A stretch of 64,000 bases of DNA from Pseudarthrobacter sp. ATCC 49987 (GCF_009928425.1 NZ_JAABNS010000001.1:2232001-2296000); one strand, 5' to 3'; numbered from the stretch's first letter, positions 55,371-63,817 are shown. Notes: generated by a model not told the origin, from the sequence alone. Numbers and translations: made by a program.

Positions 55371-56009
55371 ATGACCGACAGCCCCAGGACCATCTCCGTT
55401 ACGGGGACCGGCAGTGCGGAAGCCGCCCCGGACCTGCTGACCCTCTCGATCGGCGTCGAGTGCCGCCGGGAGGACGTCGGCGCGGCGTACGGTGAGGCGG
55501 GCCGTGTCTCCGCGGCCATCACGGCGGCACTGCGCGGGTACGGCGTCGCGGATCCGGGCATCACGACGTCGGGACTCAATGTCCGCGCCGAGGTGAACTG
55601 GCAGGAGGGCCGGGGGCAGGTCGTCTCGGGCTACCTGGCGTCCAGCATGCTCAGCGTCCGGATCAGGGAACTGGCATCATCGTCCGAGGTCATCGCAGCA
55701 GCGGTCGCGGCCGGCGGCAACGATGTCCGGCTCAACGGGCTGGAGCTCGGCTTTGCCGATCCCGCCGCCGTCGCCGCCCGGGCCCGCGAAGCCGCCTGGC
55801 AGGATGCCCTCACGACGGCCGGGCACTTCGCGTCGCTCGCCGGAACGTCCCTGGGCAAAGTGGTCTCGCTCGCACAGCAGTCCGGCCACCCGGCGCCGAT
55901 CCCGGTAGCGAAGATGCAGCGGGCCACTGCGGTGGAGTCGCTCACGGTCGAGGCCGGCCAATCGAGCGTCACCGCCACGGTCGGCGTCGTGTGGGAACTG
56001 CTCGGCTGA
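55371..56009 (+). CDS. SIMPL domain (DUF541) protein
   Basis: 212 residues, one SIMPL domain: ISVTGTGSAEAAPDLLTLSI at the start, ITTSGLNVRAEVNW and YLASSMLSVRI in the middle, then VSLAQQSGHPAP and SVTATVGVVWEL at the end. Family members are often periplasmic or lipoproteins, but no signal peptide is visible here, so this one looks cytoplasmic. Functions of the family are poorly known. It is two bases downstream of the HExxH membrane protein gene, so a joint role is plausible. A transposon sits 21 bp beyond its stop. Confidence 0.9.
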   Translation: MTDSPRTISVTGTGSAEAAPDLLTLSIGVECRREDVGAAYGEAGRVSAAITAALRGYGVADPGITTSGLNVRAEVNWQEGRGQVVSGYLASSMLSVRIRELASSSEVIAAAVAAGGNDVRLNGLELGFADPAAVAARAREAAWQDALTTAGHFASLAGTSLGKVVSLAQQSGHPAPIPVAKMQRATAVESLTVEAGQSSVTATVGVVWELLG

Positions 56010-56024
56010 GCCGGCCCGTGCCCC

Positions 56025-56030
56025 GCTAGT
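56025..56030. repeat. Left target site duplication of the IS (GCTAGT)
   Basis: It immediately precedes the TGTACTC end and is identical to the right flank at 57092-57097, which also gives the stop codon of pcp. Confidence 0.85.
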
Positions 56031-56069
56031 TGTACTCGGCCAGGACGTTGGTTACATGTTGAAAAGGGT

Positions 56070-56123
56070 GAAGACCTCTTAGGTTGGTGGTTACCACACA
56101 CACCTAACGACTAAGAGGTCTTC
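56070..56123 (+). promoter_or_regulatory. Hairpin masking the transposase ribosome-binding site
   Basis: gaagacctcttag (56070-56082) and ctaagaggtcttc (56111-56123) are exact complements, and the second arm touches the start ATG at 56124. The Shine-Dalgarno-like AAGAGGTC is inside the stem. Transcripts entering from outside would include both arms and hide the site, limiting translation, as known for IS10 and IS50. This explanation is inferred. Confidence 0.65.
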
Positions 56124-57086
56124 ATGGTCCACCGTAATGCCCGTCTGACTCCTGCCGGTAGAAGCATCCTTGTCCAGCGTCTTCTGGGCGGCCGTCCCGT
56201 GGCGCATGTGGCGAAGGAAATGGGTGTTTCCCGCGCATGCGCCCACCGGTGGCTCAAGCGCTATGTCGAACACGGCTGGGACGGGATGGAGGACCGGTCC
56301 TCACGCCCGCATTCGTGCCCGCACGCCACCCCCGAGGCGAAGATCGAGGACGTGCTCGCGGCTCGGGAGAAGCACCGCGAAGGCCCGGTCGAGCTGGCCG
56401 AACGCTGCAAGGTCCCGGCCCGCACGGTCTCTAGGATCATCGCCAGGGCCGGGCTGCCCCGGTTGTGGGAACTGGACCCGATCAGCGGCGAACGCATCCG
56501 GGCCGGCCGGGCCACCGACCACCGTTACGAACGCGACACCGCCGGAGAGTTGCTGCATATCGACGTCAAGAAACTCGGCGGCATAGCGAACGGCGGCGGC
56601 TGGCGGGTCCATGGCCGCAGCGAAGCCGTCAGAGGCCGCGGCATCGGGTACGACTACGTCCACGTCGCCGTGGATGACCACTCCCGCCTGGCCTACGTTG
56701 AGGTCCTGCCCGACGAGAAAGGGCCGACCTGCGCCCGGTTCCTGACCAACGCCGCGGCGTTCATGGCCGCGAACGGGGCACCGGTGCGCGAAGTCATGAC
56801 CGACAACGCCCTGGCCTACATCCGGTCCGCGGACTTCGCTACGGCCATCGCGGATCTCGGCGCCAAACACCGGCGCACCAAACCGCGCAGCCCGTGGCAG
56901 AACGGCAAGGCCGAGCGGTTCAACCGCACTCTCCAGGAAGGCTGGGCCTATAAGAACGCCTATGACTCCAGCGACGACCGCACACAGGCCCTCACGGGCT
57001 GGCTAGACTTCTACAACCACCGCCGCAACCACAGCGCCCTCGGAGGACGACCACCCATCAGCAGATGTAACCAACCTGCTGGCTGA
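56124..57086 (+). CDS. IS481-family transposase
   Basis: 320 residues. The N-terminal helix-turn-helix region (about 10-85: VAHVAKEMGVSRACAHRWLKRY, GMEDRSSRPH) binds the ends. The rve-type DDE core has Asp in LLHIDVKKLGGI, Asp in MTDNALAYI and Glu in GKAERFNRTLQEGWAY, followed by WLDFYNHRRNHSALGG. It is close to full family length with no frameshift. It catalyses element cutting and joining. The ATG is preceded by the hairpin at 56070-56123. Confidence 0.95.
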   Translation: MVHRNARLTPAGRSILVQRLLGGRPVAHVAKEMGVSRACAHRWLKRYVEHGWDGMEDRSSRPHSCPHATPEAKIEDVLAAREKHREGPVELAERCKVPARTVSRIIARAGLPRLWELDPISGERIRAGRATDHRYERDTAGELLHIDVKKLGGIANGGGWRVHGRSEAVRGRGIGYDYVHVAVDDHSRLAYVEVLPDEKGPTCARFLTNAAAFMAANGAPVREVMTDNALAYIRSADFATAIADLGAKHRRTKPRSPWQNGKAERFNRTLQEGWAYKNAYDSSDDRTQALTGWLDFYNHRRNHSALGGRPPISRCNQPAG

Positions 57087-57091
57087 GTACA

Positions 57092-57097
57092 GCTAGT
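57092..57097. repeat. Right target site duplication of the IS (GCTAGT)
   Basis: It directly follows the TACTC-type end and reads as GCTAGT. The pcp stop codon (TAG, minus strand, 57095-57093) lies within it. Confidence 0.85.
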
Positions 57098-57734
57098 GCG
57101 TGGCGCCGGCGGCGATCTTCAGGTCCGCGGTCGTCGCCAGGGTGCTGCGGACGACGACGGCGAGCGCCTCGGTCAGCTGGGCCAGCGGCAGGGACGGCTG
57201 GTTGCTCCCCGCCGGCAGCTGGGCCGGCTCAAAGGGAACATGGACAAAGCCTCCCCGGGTGCCGGGACGGAGCCGCAGGGCGTGCATCAGTCCGTAGAAG
57301 ACGTGGTTGCAGACGTAGGTGCCCGCGGTCTGGGACACCTCGGCGGGGATCCCCGCCGTGAGAAGGGCCGCGAGCGCCGTCTTCACCGGAAGAGTGCTGA
57401 AGTAGGCCGCGGGTCCCCCGCTGGCCACGGGCTGGTCCACGGGTGCGTTGCCGGCATTGTCCGGAATCCGCGCGTCGTCGCAGTTGATCGCGATCCGCTC
57501 CAGCGAGATCCGGGGCCGTCCGCCGGCCTGGCCTGCGCAGACCACCAGCTCCGGGCGGTGCCGTTCCAGCGCCGCTTCCAGCACGCGGATCGCGTCCCCG
57601 AAGACGCAGGGCAGCTCGACGGCCCGCGCATCGAGCCCTTCCGCCCGGAGCTCCGCCGCGGCGTCCCGTGCGGCGGACCAGGATGGGTTGGTGCTTTCGC
57701 CGCCGAACGGCTCGAACCCTGTCAGGAGAATCAT
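57093..57734 (-). CDS. pcp: Pyroglutamyl-peptidase I
   Basis: 213 residues. The catalytic triad of family C15 is present: E79 (RISLERIAIN), C142 (GTYVCNHVFYG) and H165 (FVHVPF). The start is MILLTGFEPFGGESTNPSW, the standard N-terminus. It removes N-terminal pyroglutamate from peptides. The IS481 element ends next to its stop codon; because the target duplication repeats that sequence, the coding region is intact. It is divergent from the radical SAM gene across a 108-bp gap. Confidence 0.95.
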   Translation of the reverse strand: MILLTGFEPFGGESTNPSWSAARDAAAELRAEGLDARAVELPCVFGDAIRVLEAALERHRPELVVCAGQAGGRPRISLERIAINCDDARIPDNAGNAPVDQPVASGGPAAYFSTLPVKTALAALLTAGIPAEVSQTAGTYVCNHVFYGLMHALRLRPGTRGGFVHVPFEPAQLPAGSNQPSLPLAQLTEALAVVVRSTLATTADLKIAAGATH

Positions 57735-57807
57735 GGCCCCAGCCTAACAACGCCGCCGGAGGGCCAGCCGGCGTCGCCTTGTGCGCGGTCCTGATGCGGC
57801 GGGGTCC

Positions 57808-57842
57808 TTGACTTAAACTCGAACATACATTCGAATAGAGCC
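57808..57842 (+). promoter_or_regulatory. Radical SAM gene promoter with LexA-like box
   Basis: TTGACT (57808-57813), 17-bp spacer, TCGAAT (57831-57836), then 6 bp to the ATG at 57843. The palindrome TCGAACATACATTCGA (57819-57834) differs at one position from the Gram-positive/actinobacterial SOS pattern TCGAAC-N4-GTTCGA and overlaps the promoter. LexA repression and DNA-damage induction are predicted. The start would be leaderless or nearly so. Confidence 0.7.
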
Positions 57843-59021
57843 ATGAGATGGGACGCACAAGCACTCACACCGGCGCCCGGAGACAGGGCAACGGAAGGCA
57901 GTTCCCCTGGCGGCGGAGGCAACAGCTCCCCGGCCGCCCCCGCCACCGATGCGCTGCTGCCCCTGATCGGGCTGGTGCGTTCCGTGACCACCCCCGAGTT
58001 CGCCGGCGTCACTTTCCATGAGGTCACCGCCAAATCGGTGCTCAACAAGGTAGCCGCCGGTTCGCGGATGCCGTTCGAGTGGACCATCAACCCCTACCGC
58101 GGCTGCAGCCACGCCTGCGTCTATTGCTTCGCCCGGAAGAGCCACACCTACCTCGACTTCGACGCCGGGCTGGACTTTGACAGCCAGGTGGTGGTGAAGA
58201 TCAACGCGGCGGACGTCCTGCGCCGGGAACTGGCCAAGCCCCCATGGGGGCGGCAGCACGTGGCCCTGGGCACCAACACGGATCCCTACCAGCGGGCAGA
58301 GGGCCGGTACCGGCTCATGCCGGGCATCATTGAAGCGCTGGCCGAATCCGGCACTCCCCTGTCCATCCTGACCAAAGGCACACTGCTGGCCAGGGACATC
58401 CCGCTGCTCAAGCACGCCGCGGCCCAGGTTCCCGTCGGCGTCGGGATCTCGCTGGCGATGACGGACGAGCGCCTCTCGGAGGCAGTGGAGCCCGGCACGC
58501 CCGGTCCGCGTGCGCGCCTGAAGCTGATCACGCGCCTCCGGGAGGCAGGACTGCCGTGCGGGGTGATGGCCATGCCGATCCTGCCGTGGCTCTCGGACAG
58601 CGACGAGGCCCTCGATTCCCTGTTCGGCTCCCTTGCTGCGGCGGGCGCCACCGGGGTGACCGCAGGAGCCCTCTACCTCAAGCCCGGAACCCGGCAGTGG
58701 TTCATGCAGTGGATCGCCAGGGAACATCCGCAGCTCGCCGGCAAGTACCGGCGGCTTTACGGCACGGGCTCCTACGCCTCCAAGGAGTACCGCGACTGGC
58801 TGTCCGGCCGCATCCGGTATTTCAAGGCCCGCCATGGCTTCTCCGGATCGCAGGGCTTCAGCCACCGCGACCTCAACGCCACTGCCGTCAGCGGCGATCC
58901 CGGCAGCAGTGATCCCAGGGACGAGGAAGCGCAGTACCCCGCCGGCAGCATCCCCGAAGCGGCAGCGTTCCCCGCCGGGCCGCGATCCGCCACGGCGGCT
59001 GCCCAGCCCACCCTGTTCTAG
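57843..59021 (+). CDS. Radical SAM protein, Rv2578c-type
   Basis: 392 residues. The iron-sulfur motif is C88-x3-C92-x2-C95 (RGCSHACVYCFAR). TNTDPYQRAE and the C-terminal GSYASKEYRDWLSGRIRY match the actinobacterial Rv2578c group, related to spore photoproduct lyase by sequence. The tail (about 345-392) is acidic and Pro/Ala-rich. The reaction is not established in my knowledge; a DNA repair role fits the LexA-like box in its promoter. The stop overlaps the convergent pntB stop by 4 bp (CTAG). Confidence 0.88.
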   Translation: MRWDAQALTPAPGDRATEGSSPGGGGNSSPAAPATDALLPLIGLVRSVTTPEFAGVTFHEVTAKSVLNKVAAGSRMPFEWTINPYRGCSHACVYCFARKSHTYLDFDAGLDFDSQVVVKINAADVLRRELAKPPWGRQHVALGTNTDPYQRAEGRYRLMPGIIEALAESGTPLSILTKGTLLARDIPLLKHAAAQVPVGVGISLAMTDERLSEAVEPGTPGPRARLKLITRLREAGLPCGVMAMPILPWLSDSDEALDSLFGSLAAAGATGVTAGALYLKPGTRQWFMQWIAREHPQLAGKYRRLYGTGSYASKEYRDWLSGRIRYFKARHGFSGSQGFSHRDLNATAVSGDPGSSDPRDEEAQYPAGSIPEAAAFPAGPRSATAAAQPTLF

Positions 59022-60391
59022 AGTGCCTTCACCGCGCCCAGGACCCGGGTGAGCGATTCCTTGGCGTCCCCAAACAGGAGCGTGGTCTTGGGATCAAACA
59101 GCAGCTCGTTCTCGATCCCGGCGAAGCCCGGCCGCATCGAGCGTTTGAGGAACACCACCTGACCGGCCTGCGCGACCTCCAGGATCGGCATCCCGTAGAT
59201 CGGTGCCCCGGGCGTGGATTTCGCGGCAGGATTAACCACGTCGTTGGCGCCCACGATGAGTGCTATGTCGGTGTTCGGGAACTCCGGGTTGGCTTCCTCG
59301 AGCTCCTTCAGCGCCTCATAGGGAACGTTGGCCTCCGCGAGCAGCACGTTCATGTGGCCCGGCATCCGCCCGGCCACGGGGTGGATGGCAAAGACCACTT
59401 CGACGCCGCGGGCCGCCAGGGCAATGGCGAGCTCGGCGATCGTGTGCTGGCCCTGGGCCACAGCAAGCCCGTAGCCCGGAACGATCACCACCCGCTGCGC
59501 GTAACCGAGCTGGACGGCGACGTCCTCGGGCGAGGAGGAGCGCACCGGCCGGTCGCTCTGCACGGTGGATCCCGCCGTCGAGCCTCCCCGGAAGGCGCCG
59601 AACATGATGCCGGTGACGCCGCGGCCCATCGCGGACGCCATCACCTTGGTCAGGATGGTGCCGCTGGCCCCGACGAGCGTGCCGGCGACCAGCAGGAGCA
59701 CGTTGCCCAGCACAATACCGGAGGCTGCGACCGCAAGGCCGGTGAAGGCGTTCAGCAGGGAGATCACGATCGGCACGTCGGCCCCGCCGACGGGCAGCAC
59801 CAGCAGGAGTCCCGCCGCCAGGCCCAGAATCAACAGCGCCACAGCCCAGCCGGCTGCACCCGTGACGATCACGAGGGCGCCGGCGGCGACGGCTCCCAGC
59901 ACCACGGCGCCCATCACCACCGGCATGCCGGGGAACAGCAGGGGGCGGGTGCTGATCAGCTCCTGCAGCTTGCCGACGGTCACGGCCGAGCCGGCAAAGG
60001 ACACGGCGCCGACCAGCATGGTGAAGACCACGGCCAGCCGCACCCAGGGGTCGGCGCCGTGGCCGAGTTCCAGCACGGCGACCAGCGCAGCGGCCCCGCC
60101 GCCAACGCCGTTGAACAAGGCCACAAGTTGCGGCATCTGGGTCATCTGCACGCGCCGGGCCACCGGAACGGCCACGGCGGACCCGACGGCGATGGCGGCG
60201 AGGATCAGCGGGATGTTCTCCAGTTTCACGGAGAGGAACACCGTGACCACGGCCACGAGGGCGCCGGCAGCTCCGATGGCGTTGCCCCGCCGGGCGGTCC
60301 GCGGTGAGCTCAGGCCCTTCAGCGCAAGAATGAAGCAGACGGAGGCCACGAGGTAGAACAGGGACGTCCACCCGGGGCCAAGGATGCTCAT
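59018..60391 (-). CDS. pntB: NAD(P) transhydrogenase subunit beta
   Basis: 457 residues. About nine transmembrane helices run to residue 270, then the cytoplasmic NADP-binding domain III from about 280, with VIVPGYGLAVAQGQHTIAEL (GYGLAVAQAQ-type NADP loop) and FAIHPVAGRMPGHMNVLLAEANVPYE. Proton-translocating transhydrogenase: it exchanges hydride between NADH and NADP using the proton gradient. Its start overlaps the preceding subunit's stop (ATGA). Confidence 0.96.
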   Translation of the reverse strand: MSILGPGWTSLFYLVASVCFILALKGLSSPRTARRGNAIGAAGALVAVVTVFLSVKLENIPLILAAIAVGSAVAVPVARRVQMTQMPQLVALFNGVGGGAAALVAVLELGHGADPWVRLAVVFTMLVGAVSFAGSAVTVGKLQELISTRPLLFPGMPVVMGAVVLGAVAAGALVIVTGAAGWAVALLILGLAAGLLLVLPVGGADVPIVISLLNAFTGLAVAASGIVLGNVLLLVAGTLVGASGTILTKVMASAMGRGVTGIMFGAFRGGSTAGSTVQSDRPVRSSSPEDVAVQLGYAQRVVIVPGYGLAVAQGQHTIAELAIALAARGVEVVFAIHPVAGRMPGHMNVLLAEANVPYEALKELEEANPEFPNTDIALIVGANDVVNPAAKSTPGAPIYGMPILEVAQAGQVVFLKRSMRPGFAGIENELLFDPKTTLLFGDAKESLTRVLGAVKAL

Positions 60392-60708
60392 GTGCCGTCC
60401 TCCCCCGCGCCGGCACCGCGCCGGGCAGGCTGCCGGCTGCCGAACATTTCCAGCATCCGGTCCGTGACGACGAAGCCGCCGACCAGGTTGGCCGTTGCCA
60501 GCACCACTGCGATGAGGGCGACCGTGAGTAGCCAGGGGTCATCCGCCTGGCCGGCCACGATGATGGCGCCAACCAGGATGATGCCGTGGATGGCGTTGGC
60601 ACCGGACATCAGCGGGGTATGCAGCTTGCTCGTCACCTTGGAGACGACTTCGAAGCCGACGAAGACGGCGAGCACCACCACCGTGAGCAGCGTGATCGGA
60701 TCCATCAT
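60388..60708 (-). CDS. pntAB: NAD(P) transhydrogenase subunit alpha 2 (membrane part)
   Basis: 106 residues with three hydrophobic helices (at about 5-20, 35-53 and 58-82): LTTLVVLAVFVGFEVV-like start, and IVAGQADDPWLLTVALIAVVLA. This is the membrane section that in E. coli is fused to the PntA C-terminus; here it is a separate gene, as in many actinobacteria. It is coupled on both sides by 4-bp overlaps, with pntAA and pntB. Confidence 0.93.
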   Translation of the reverse strand: MMDPITLLTVVVLAVFVGFEVVSKVTSKLHTPLMSGANAIHGIILVGAIIVAGQADDPWLLTVALIAVVLATANLVGGFVVTDRMLEMFGSRQPARRGAGAGEDGT

Positions 60709-61850
60709 GTGAGGGCCTCCAGTGCTTCGGCGGTGGCGGCATGCCGGACGGAGCCGCCGTGGGTCAGGCAGGCGCCGGCAACCACTTCGTCGTCGAAGTC
60801 CGGGACAACTTTGCCGTCGGCGGTCATCAGGGCCAGGAGGTTCGCGACGTTCTTGGCGAATAGACGGGAAGCATCGGAAGGCATCGCGGAGGCGGCGTCC
60901 TGCAGGCCCACCAGGGTGACGGAACCGCCGTCGACCGGGATCTGGAGGTCCCGCCCCGCAATGACTCCTTCGACGTTGCCGCCGGATTCCGCCGCAAGGT
61001 CGACGACGACCGAACCCGCCCGCATGCCGGCCACCATCCCGGCCGTCACCAGCAGGGGAGCCGCGCGGCCGGGGATGGCCGCCGTCGTGATCAGGACGTC
61101 CGCAGCGGCAACATGCGGGGCCAGCAGTGCGCGCTGGCGTTTGGCCCGGTCCTCGCCCAGCTCACGGGCGTAGCCGCCACTTCCCTCCGCTGTTTGGCTG
61201 TCGAGGTCCAGGTGGATGAACGTGCCTCCCATCGAGGCAACCTCGTCGGCGGAGGCTGCCCGGATGTCGTTGGCGGAGACCCGCGCGCCCAGGCGTTTCG
61301 CGGTGCCGATCGCCTGCAGCCCGGCGACGCCGGCGCCCAGGACCAGCACACGTGCGGGCGGAATCGTTCCGGCGGCCGTCATGTAGAGCGGGAAGAACCT
61401 CGGGTAGCGCAGGGCCGCCTCCAGAACGGCGCGGTAGCCGGAGACCAGCGATTGCGAACTGAGCGCGTCCATCGACTGGGCCCGGGAGATGCGCGGCACC
61501 AACTCAAGCGCGAAGGAGGTCACCCCCGCGGCGGCGAGGGCGCCCACGCCGGGCAGTTCCGAGCCCGGGGAGGCGAACCCGATGGTGATGGTTCCGGGCC
61601 GGAGCCCGGCGGCGGTTTCCGGTTCGAGCGGGCGGACGTGCAGCAGGACATCCAGCGATTCGGCAGGCAGTTCGAGAACGATCGACGCTCCGGCTGCGGC
61701 GAAGGCGGCGTCCCCGTACCCGGCCGCGGTGCCCGCATGGCTCTCCACCGCCACGTCCAGGCCGAGAGCCATGAGTTGCTGCACCGTTTCCGGCGTGGCG
61801 GCAACCCGCCGCTCCCCTGCTCGTTGCTCCCGCCTGACACCGACCCGCAC
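60705..61850 (-). CDS. pntAA: NAD(P) transhydrogenase subunit alpha 1 (NAD-binding part)
   Basis: 381 residues, AlaDH/PNT family. N-terminal VRREQRAGERRVAATPETVQ, then RISRAQSMDALSSQSLVSGY (the RMSRAQ-type loop), and NAD Rossmann VLVLGAGVAGLQAIGTAKRLGARV. It binds NADH. The start is GTG with AGAGGAG upstream. First gene of the three-gene pnt operon. Neighbouring promoter features lie in the 80 bp upstream. Confidence 0.95.
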   Translation of the reverse strand: MRVGVRREQRAGERRVAATPETVQQLMALGLDVAVESHAGTAAGYGDAAFAAAGASIVLELPAESLDVLLHVRPLEPETAAGLRPGTITIGFASPGSELPGVGALAAAGVTSFALELVPRISRAQSMDALSSQSLVSGYRAVLEAALRYPRFFPLYMTAAGTIPPARVLVLGAGVAGLQAIGTAKRLGARVSANDIRAASADEVASMGGTFIHLDLDSQTAEGSGGYARELGEDRAKRQRALLAPHVAAADVLITTAAIPGRAAPLLVTAGMVAGMRAGSVVVDLAAESGGNVEGVIAGRDLQIPVDGGSVTLVGLQDAASAMPSDASRLFAKNVANLLALMTADGKVVPDFDDEVVAGACLTHGGSVRHAATAEALEALT

Positions 61851-61930
61851 GGGCTGCTCCTCTCGATTCGCTTCAGCGTAGTCACATGCGCAACGCTTTG
61901 GCGAGAGGTGGAGCCGCGCCCGCCGGGAGC

Positions 61931-62407
61931 TCAGCCCCGGTTGGCGGGCACGGCGTTGAAATCCGGGACCTGTAGCCGGTCCAGCAGTTCCTCGACAATC
62001 GGCAGGTCAGCCGGGATCCAGGGCAGGGCCAGTACCTCGTCGCGGTTCCGGATGTTGATCCAGCGCAGTTCATCGTGGTCCTGCAGGGGGTGGGGTACGC
62101 CGTCGAGCAGTTCCGCGAACCACACCCGCATCGCGGCGCGCTCGTTAAGCGGCCAGCCGTCCGCGGATCCGCCGTCCGCTGATCCACTGTCCAGTTCGGC
62201 GCCCAGACGCACACTCACTCCAAGTTCTTCGAGCAGCTCGCGGTGCAGGGCCTGCTCGGCCGTCTCGCCGGACTCGACCTTGCCGCCGGGGAACTCCCAC
62301 ATGCCGGCAAACTGCGGGGGCGCCGTCCGCCGCGCCACCAGCATCCTGCCGGGGGCGGCCAGGGAATCCAGTACGGCGCCGCCTACGACGCTGATGAGTC
62401 CAGTCAC
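61931..62407 (-). CDS. Nudix hydrolase, MutT-like
   Basis: 158 residues. The Nudix box is at 42-64 (G-x5-E-x7-RELLEELGV). MLVARRTAPPQFAGMWEFPGG before it is the MutT pattern, and WINIRNRDEVLALPWIPADLP after it is typical of (d)CTP/8-oxo-dGTP pyrophosphohydrolases. An insertion rich in Ser, Asp and Gly (DSGSADGGSADGW) lies in the middle, at about 73-85. It likely cleans mutagenic nucleotides. Convergent with nothing; it is separated from pntAA by 80 bp in the same direction. Confidence 0.9.
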   Translation of the reverse strand: MTGLISVVGGAVLDSLAAPGRMLVARRTAPPQFAGMWEFPGGKVESGETAEQALHRELLEELGVSVRLGAELDSGSADGGSADGWPLNERAAMRVWFAELLDGVPHPLQDHDELRWINIRNRDEVLALPWIPADLPIVEELLDRLQVPDFNAVPANRG

Positions 62408-62579
62408 GCCCCTAAGTCTAGGGGCGGCCCTCGCTTAGGGGAGAATGGAAGGGGCCGCCATCGGCGAGGACCCGGAATACCGGGCGTGCCCGCCCGGTTA
62501 GACAAACCAGACCACAAATCCGATTTATCTTGCCGCATTCTCCTGGCTCCAGCCTGGAACGTCACCGAAAAGCAGACGA

Positions 62580-63788
62580 ATGACAACCACCGCACAAGCC
62601 CCGGCCACGCCGAAGACCGGCACCCGCCATCTTGCCCTTGCCATCATTTCCCTTGCCATGGGCGGATTCGGCATCGGCACCACGGAGTTCACCATGATGG
62701 GCCTGCTCAAGGAGGTGGAGCAGGGGCTCAACATCAGCACCCCGGAAGCCGGCCACCTGATCTCGGCCTATGCACTCGGTGTGGTGATCGGAGCGCCGCT
62801 GCTGGCCGCCGTCGGCGCCAAAATGCCGCGGAAGTATCTTGGCCTGGGGCTCATGCTGTTCTTCAGCATCGCAAACCTCACTTCTTTCATCGCCCCGGAC
62901 TACGGCACCATGCTGGTGTCCCGCTTCGCTGCCGGGCTGCCCCACGGGGCCTTCTTCGGCGTTGCAGCCGTGATCGCGGCGTCACTGGTCGCCCCGACCA
63001 AGCGCGGCTGGGCCATTTCGATGGTGATGGCCGGGCTGACCGTCTCCAACGTCATCGGCGTCCCCTTCGGCACCTGGGTGGGGCAAACGTATGGCTGGCG
63101 GCTGCTGTTCCTGCTGGTGGGCGTGATCGGCATTCTCACCCTCGTGATGCTCTGGAAGTTCCTGCCGTTCCAGAAGCCGCACGCCGATGCGAGCTTCCGC
63201 CGCGAACTGGGCGCCCTCAAGCGGCTCCAGGTCTGGCTGGCGATCCTGATCGGCATCGTCGGCTTCGGCGGTTTCTTCGCCACGTATACCTACATCGCCC
63301 ACACCATGACCTCCGTGGCGGGCATCCCCGCGGCCTGGTTGCCGCTGGTCGTCGCGCTCTACGGCCTGGGCATGGTGGCCGGCAACATCGTTGGCGGCCG
63401 GATCGCGGACAAGTCCGTGATGGGAACGATCTACTGGGTACTGCCCGGCATTGCCGTGGCGCTCGTGGTCTATGCCGTGGCCGTGCACTGGCCGTGGTCG
63501 GCGTACGTGATGGTCTTCGTCGTGGGCGGCGCAGGCTCCTTGCTGGTCCCGGCCCTGCAGACCCGGCTGCTGGATGCCTCCCCGGATGCCCCCTCGCTGG
63601 CCTCCTCGCTCAACCATGCGGCCCTCAATGTCGCCAACGCCCTGGGTGCTTTCCTCGGCGGCCTCGTGATCGCATGGGGCTGGGGCTACGTCGCGCCCGC
63701 CCTCGTCGGGGCCGTGCTGGCCGTCCTTGGCCTCGGGGTCGCCCTCGTCAGCGGACTCGTGGAACGCAAGCGGCCCCTGGTCCGGTAG
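62580..63788 (+). CDS. MFS transporter, DHA1/AraJ-like
   Basis: 402 residues with 12 predicted helices and a central loop at about 195-215. The start motif GGFGIGTTEFTMMGLLKEVEQ and the conserved PRKYLGLGLML and GVPFGTWVG segments recall the drug:H+ antiporter/sugar efflux AraJ group. It is probably a proton-driven exporter; the substrate is unknown. ATG at 62580. The last helices are followed by ERKRPLVR; the stop is inside the left arm of a hairpin region. Confidence 0.9.
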   Translation: MTTTAQAPATPKTGTRHLALAIISLAMGGFGIGTTEFTMMGLLKEVEQGLNISTPEAGHLISAYALGVVIGAPLLAAVGAKMPRKYLGLGLMLFFSIANLTSFIAPDYGTMLVSRFAAGLPHGAFFGVAAVIAASLVAPTKRGWAISMVMAGLTVSNVIGVPFGTWVGQTYGWRLLFLLVGVIGILTLVMLWKFLPFQKPHADASFRRELGALKRLQVWLAILIGIVGFGGFFATYTYIAHTMTSVAGIPAAWLPLVVALYGLGMVAGNIVGGRIADKSVMGTIYWVLPGIAVALVVYAVAVHWPWSAYVMVFVVGGAGSLLVPALQTRLLDASPDAPSLASSLNHAALNVANALGAFLGGLVIAWGWGYVAPALVGAVLAVLGLGVALVSGLVERKRPLVR

Positions 63789-63817
63789 CCCGCGCTGCGG
63801 CTGCCGGACCAGGGGCC
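63772..63817. terminator. 14-bp hairpin overlapping the MFS gene end
   Basis: ggcccctggtccgg (63772-63785) and ccggaccaggggcc (63804-63817) are exact complements. The left arm is the last codons of the MFS gene. Located between convergent genes, it could stop transcripts in both directions. No T-tract. Confidence 0.75.

Larger units (their letters stand above)
56031..57091 (+). mobile_element. IS481-family insertion sequence, complete, 1061 bp
   Basis: Left end TGTACTCGGCCAGGACGTTG and its continuation GTTACAT; the right end, read inwards on the minus strand, is TGTACTCAGCCAGCAGGTTG and GTTACAT: 27-bp terminal inverted repeats with four mismatches. A 6-bp target duplication, GCTAGT, flanks it at 56025-56030 and 57092-57097. 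The transposase is full length. The right copy of the duplication contains the pcp stop codon, and the gene remains intact. All parts needed for movement appear present. Confidence 0.93.
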
